From Streptomyces vinaceus (GTDB lineage Bacteria; Actinomycetota; Actinomycetes; Streptomycetales; Streptomycetaceae), in assembly GCF_008704935.1 (NCBI RefSeq), contig NZ_CP023692.1, positions 2,985,001 through 3,049,000 of the forward strand: DNA of 64,000 nucleotides, read 5' to 3'. The notes beneath the pieces were generated by a model that saw only the letters and a list, made by a program, of their open reading frames with translations, had not been told where the DNA came from and did not search any database. Position numbers and translations under genes: made by a program. Shown piece by piece: positions 61,744-64,000 of the stretch (positions within the stretch are counted from its first letter, which is position 1; every line of letters begins with the position of its first letter).

Positions 61744-61975
61744 GTTCCAGCCCGGACGGCTGCTGGCCGGCCTGATCCTGGTGGCGGCGGGCGTGCTGTA
61801 CCTGCTCGACGCGACCGGGGAGGCGGATCTGCCCTGGTTCCTGGTCATCCCGATGACCATGGGCGGGCTGTGCCTGGCCGCGCTGGTGGGGATCGTGACC
61901 TACGCGATCCGGCGGGACCGGCGCGACCGGGTCCGCGCACCGCGCGACCGGATCAGCGAGTCCAGCGAGAGATAG
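61730..61975 (+). CDS. Small two-span membrane protein
   Basis: This 81-residue protein overlaps the previous gene by 14 bases, so it is coupled. It has two helices (LLAGLILVAAGVLYLL and FLVIPMTMGGLCLAALVGIV) and a strongly basic tail (RRDRRDRVRAPRDR). It resembles small LiaF-like or DUF1707-associated partners of PspC proteins. GTG 61730. Its 3' end overlaps the convergent doxX gene by 76 bases, unusually long. Confidence 0.78.
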   Translation: MPRHEFQPGRLLAGLILVAAGVLYLLDATGEADLPWFLVIPMTMGGLCLAALVGIVTYAIRRDRRDRVRAPRDRISESSER

Positions 61976-62460
61976 GGCGCTCCGGCCAGGATCATCGGGA
62001 TCCAGGCCATCAGGTAGACCAGGTCGTTCCCGTAGTAGTACGGGCTGACCTGCCAGGACACCGTGAGCCACAGGCTGAGCGAGATCAGCGCTCCGCCGGT
62101 GGCCGCGATCCGGGTCAGCAGGCCGGCCAGGGTCCCCAGGCCCACCAGGAGTTCGCCCACGGCCAGCGCCGTCCCGAATCCGACGGGTGAGTGCAGCGCC
62201 CAGTCCACCAGCGCGGGGATCGCGGAGGTGTCGCGCACTCCGTGCATCTGTTCGCCGATGGAGCCGGCACCGGAGGCGGACAGGAACGCGGGGTCGGTCA
62301 GCTTGTCGAGGCCCGCGTAGACGAAGGTCACGCCGAGGAAGATCCGCAGGGGCAGCAGGGCGTACCGGGCGGCCCGCTCCCGCAGCCCGCCGCGGCCGGA
62401 GGGACCAGTGGGACCGGAGGCGCCGGAGGAGTCGGCGGAAGGGACGTCAGTTCGGGTCAC
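61900..62460 (-). CDS. DoxX family membrane protein
   Basis: This 186-residue protein has the DoxX pattern: LPLRIFLGVTFVYAGLDKLT, then FGTALAVGELLVGLGTLAGL, then ALISLSLWLTVSWQVSPYYY and LVYLMAWIPMILAGAPYLSL. Four helices are visible. The N-terminal 28 residues are Ser/Gly-rich. GTG 62460. It is located with a downstream-facing PspC gene pair but transcribed oppositely. DoxX proteins are linked to redox or quinone roles; its partner is unknown. Confidence 0.9.
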   Translation of the reverse strand: MTRTDVPSADSSGASGPTGPSGRGGLRERAARYALLPLRIFLGVTFVYAGLDKLTDPAFLSASGAGSIGEQMHGVRDTSAIPALVDWALHSPVGFGTALAVGELLVGLGTLAGLLTRIAATGGALISLSLWLTVSWQVSPYYYGNDLVYLMAWIPMILAGAPYLSLDSLIRSRGARTRSRRSRRIA

Positions 62461-62479
62461 GTCCCATGTGTACCCCGCT

Positions 62480-63736
62480 TCACTCGGCCACGTCGATGGT
62501 GCAGCGGTTGGATTCCACTCCGGCGGCCGTCACCACCTGTACCTCGATGCGCCCGGGTTCCACTTCCGCCGGGACCGGCACCGTCAGCGCGGAGTCCGAG
62601 GGGTTGGTGAACCCGCCCGCGACCGGCACCAGCGGCACGTGCACGTGCACCGCCCCGACCCGGACGACCAGCCGGGCCAGCATTTCCGGGGTCTGCGCCC
62701 CGGGCGGTACGAAGCCCACCCCGCGGATCTCGATGTCGTCGCCCGGCCGGATGGCCGCGTCGAGGTCGCCCGGCTCCCGTCTGCGCACCACCGACAGGAT
62801 CAGCGGACGGGTCACTTCCGCGTACTTCGCCGCGAGGTACACCGCCGCCGACAGGGCCACCAGCAGGGCCAGCGCCCACGGCAGCCGCGGCAGCCGGTCC
62901 GGGAACCGGGCCATCGACACCGCCGCGAAGGCCAGCACCACCGTGGAGACCAGCACGTACTGGGCGTCCGGGAAGCTGCCGCGGCCCGCGTCGTCCGTGA
63001 GCAGGTCCACCCCGCGCGGCCGGTCCGCCGGCAGCTTCTGCATCCTCTGGCCCATGATCCGTACGGTGACCACCCGGCGCACCAGCACCGCCACGGCCGA
63101 GGTCAGCGCGACCACGGCCAGCAGCGGCAGCGCCCGCCCGAGCGCGAGGCCCGCGTACAGGGCCTGGCGCTGCGGACCCGGCGGCGAGGCCGCCAGCCGC
63201 AGCGCGGGAAGGAGCGCGGCGAACGCCGTCAGCACCACCCAGGCGCTCGGCACCGCCTTCGAGGTGGACAGCCGGTTGTCCTCGCCGACCAGCGGGGCGA
63301 GCAGCCCGCCGCGCACGGACTGGGCGCGGGCGGCGACCGTGAGCAGCCCGGCCAGGGCCACCGCGGCCAGCAGCCCGGCGGTGCGGGCCGTGGACCAGCC
63401 GGTGCCGAGCGCGGTGCCGACCTGTACCAGCAGCAGCACTCCGGCGGCGATCCACACGGCGAGCACGGCCCGCCGCGAGAACAGGTAGAGCCAGGAGTTG
63501 CCGGCCTCGCGGCCCCGGTCGGCGACCGTGCGGGCGGACAGGGTCAGCTCGTCGGAGACCCACTGCCGGGAGGCGCCGGCGGAGCGGGCCACGGCGGCCG
63601 GCAGCCCCTGGCCCGCCGCGAACTCGTCCCGCTTCTCGGTGAACGCGGCGACGGCGCGCCGGTGGCCCTCGCGTGAGCAGTCGTCGCAGGCGCAGGCGGC
63701 GGTATGGGTACCTCGGGACATCTCTTGGACAGCCAC
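62480..63736 (-). CDS. Multi-span membrane protein with Cys-rich N-terminus
   Basis: This 418-residue protein starts with a cysteine cluster (TAACACDDCSREGH), then a hydrophilic region. Around eight transmembrane helices follow (AVLAVWIAAGVLLLVQVGTA, LLAAVALAGLLTVAARA, LPLLAVVALTSAVAVLVRRV, YVLVSTVVLAFAAVSMARF). The C-terminal 110 residues are beta-rich (IRGVGFVPPGAQTPEMLARL, VTAAGVESNRCTIDVAE), similar to an IPT/TIG-like extracellular domain. GTG 63736 has GAGGCGG upstream; ATG 63721 is an alternative. No function is recognised. Confidence 0.82.
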   Translation of the reverse strand: MAVQEMSRGTHTAACACDDCSREGHRRAVAAFTEKRDEFAAGQGLPAAVARSAGASRQWVSDELTLSARTVADRGREAGNSWLYLFSRRAVLAVWIAAGVLLLVQVGTALGTGWSTARTAGLLAAVALAGLLTVAARAQSVRGGLLAPLVGEDNRLSTSKAVPSAWVVLTAFAALLPALRLAASPPGPQRQALYAGLALGRALPLLAVVALTSAVAVLVRRVVTVRIMGQRMQKLPADRPRGVDLLTDDAGRGSFPDAQYVLVSTVVLAFAAVSMARFPDRLPRLPWALALLVALSAAVYLAAKYAEVTRPLILSVVRRREPGDLDAAIRPGDDIEIRGVGFVPPGAQTPEMLARLVVRVGAVHVHVPLVPVAGGFTNPSDSALTVPVPAEVEPGRIEVQVVTAAGVESNRCTIDVAE

Positions 63737-63874
63737 GTGCGTGCCGCCTCTCTGAACTACGGTGCAATGCCAGCGAATTGTGCACCACTGCGGCAGTGTT
63801 CCGGATTGCGCACGATGTCAGAGCAGGTGATTAACCGTTCATGATGTTGACGTCACCCACCCGGCCCAGTGTTT

Positions 63875-64000
63875 TCAGGGCGCGACGCCCTGCCAGAGGG
63901 GCTGGTAGCTGACCCAGGCGGCGAGATCCGTGCCGAAACGCTCCCGCGCGGCGAGCGCGCCGCGGTGGTCGATGGCCACCGGTTTCCCGGCGGCCCGCGC
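63875..64000 (-). CDS. C-terminal end of an unidentified gene (continues beyond window)
   Basis: On the minus strand the last 41 codons read AIDHRGALAARERFGTDLAA then WVSYQPLWQGVAP before TGA at 63877-63875. Codon use is typical of the neighbours. The segment is too short to assign a family. Confidence 0.6.
   Translation of the reverse strand, partial: ARAAGKPVAIDHRGALAARERFGTDLAAWVSYQPLWQGVAP

Overview
The window is a gene-dense, very G+C-rich stretch of chromosome (third codon positions almost always G or C, many GTG starts). Gene content and order point to Streptomyces or a very close actinobacterium. The order of sdhCDAB, trpS, glyA, mdh, folD, purN-purH, sucCD, icmB and pcrA matches, from memory and unchecked, the S. 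coelicolor core region around SCO4790-SCO4866. No rRNA, tRNA, CRISPR array, prophage or complete insertion sequence was seen. The only mobile-looking element is a 194-bp MITE-like repeat at 31621-31814.

Layout. 1-2343: the end of an L,D-transpeptidase, then an ECF sigma factor translationally coupled to a membrane partner. 2696-6828: an OHCU-decarboxylase-like gene and the succinate dehydrogenase operon sdhC-sdhD-sdhA-sdhB with a strong terminator. 6951-10576: a decayed Uma2 gene, a small membrane protein, and a DUF4132 gene preceded by a 69-residue MoaD/ThiS-like protein ending in Gly-Gly. 10644-12346: a membrane protein, a DCC-family thiol protein and a TetR regulator behind a promoter carrying two identical-type palindromes. 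12333-18690: a solute-binding protein, metallophosphoesterase, D,D-carboxypeptidase, BrkB-like protein and 2'-5' RNA ligase-like protein. 18789-31617: trpS; glyA with a recognisable ZTP riboswitch; rocD; a YgiB/YgiC-like pair; a DMT-type membrane protein; a MocR regulator divergent from an AhpD-like gene; a frameshifted pseudogene; mdh; and folD with a DUF3017 gene. 31939-40831: purN-purH, a PerM-type membrane protein, an HTH/sigma-like/membrane hybrid protein, and sucC-sucD.

41193-49100 holds the most interesting unit. It encodes a MoxR-type AAA+ ATPase, a DUF5682 protein and a vWA protein in one ATGA-coupled operon, divergent from a SWIM zinc-finger gene and a DUF5691 gene. The 134-bp shared control region is symmetric about position 45896. 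The gene set resembles E. coli yehL-yehM-yehP-yehQ. The DUF4132 gene about 31 kb away is the counterpart of yehI and sits beside the Gly-Gly protein.

49183-64000: icmB, a lipase-like hydrolase, an M23 peptidase, pcrA, an ArsR regulator divergent from a small membrane protein, an NlpC/P60 hydrolase, an esterase, a PspC-type histidine kinase with a LuxR response regulator opposite a PspC/toastrack protein, a DoxX protein, a large membrane protein and the end of an unidentified gene.

Metabolically, the window links three TCA-cycle steps (succinyl-CoA synthetase, succinate dehydrogenase, malate dehydrogenase) with one-carbon and purine synthesis (glyA, folD, purN, purH). Cell-envelope enzymes are interspersed.
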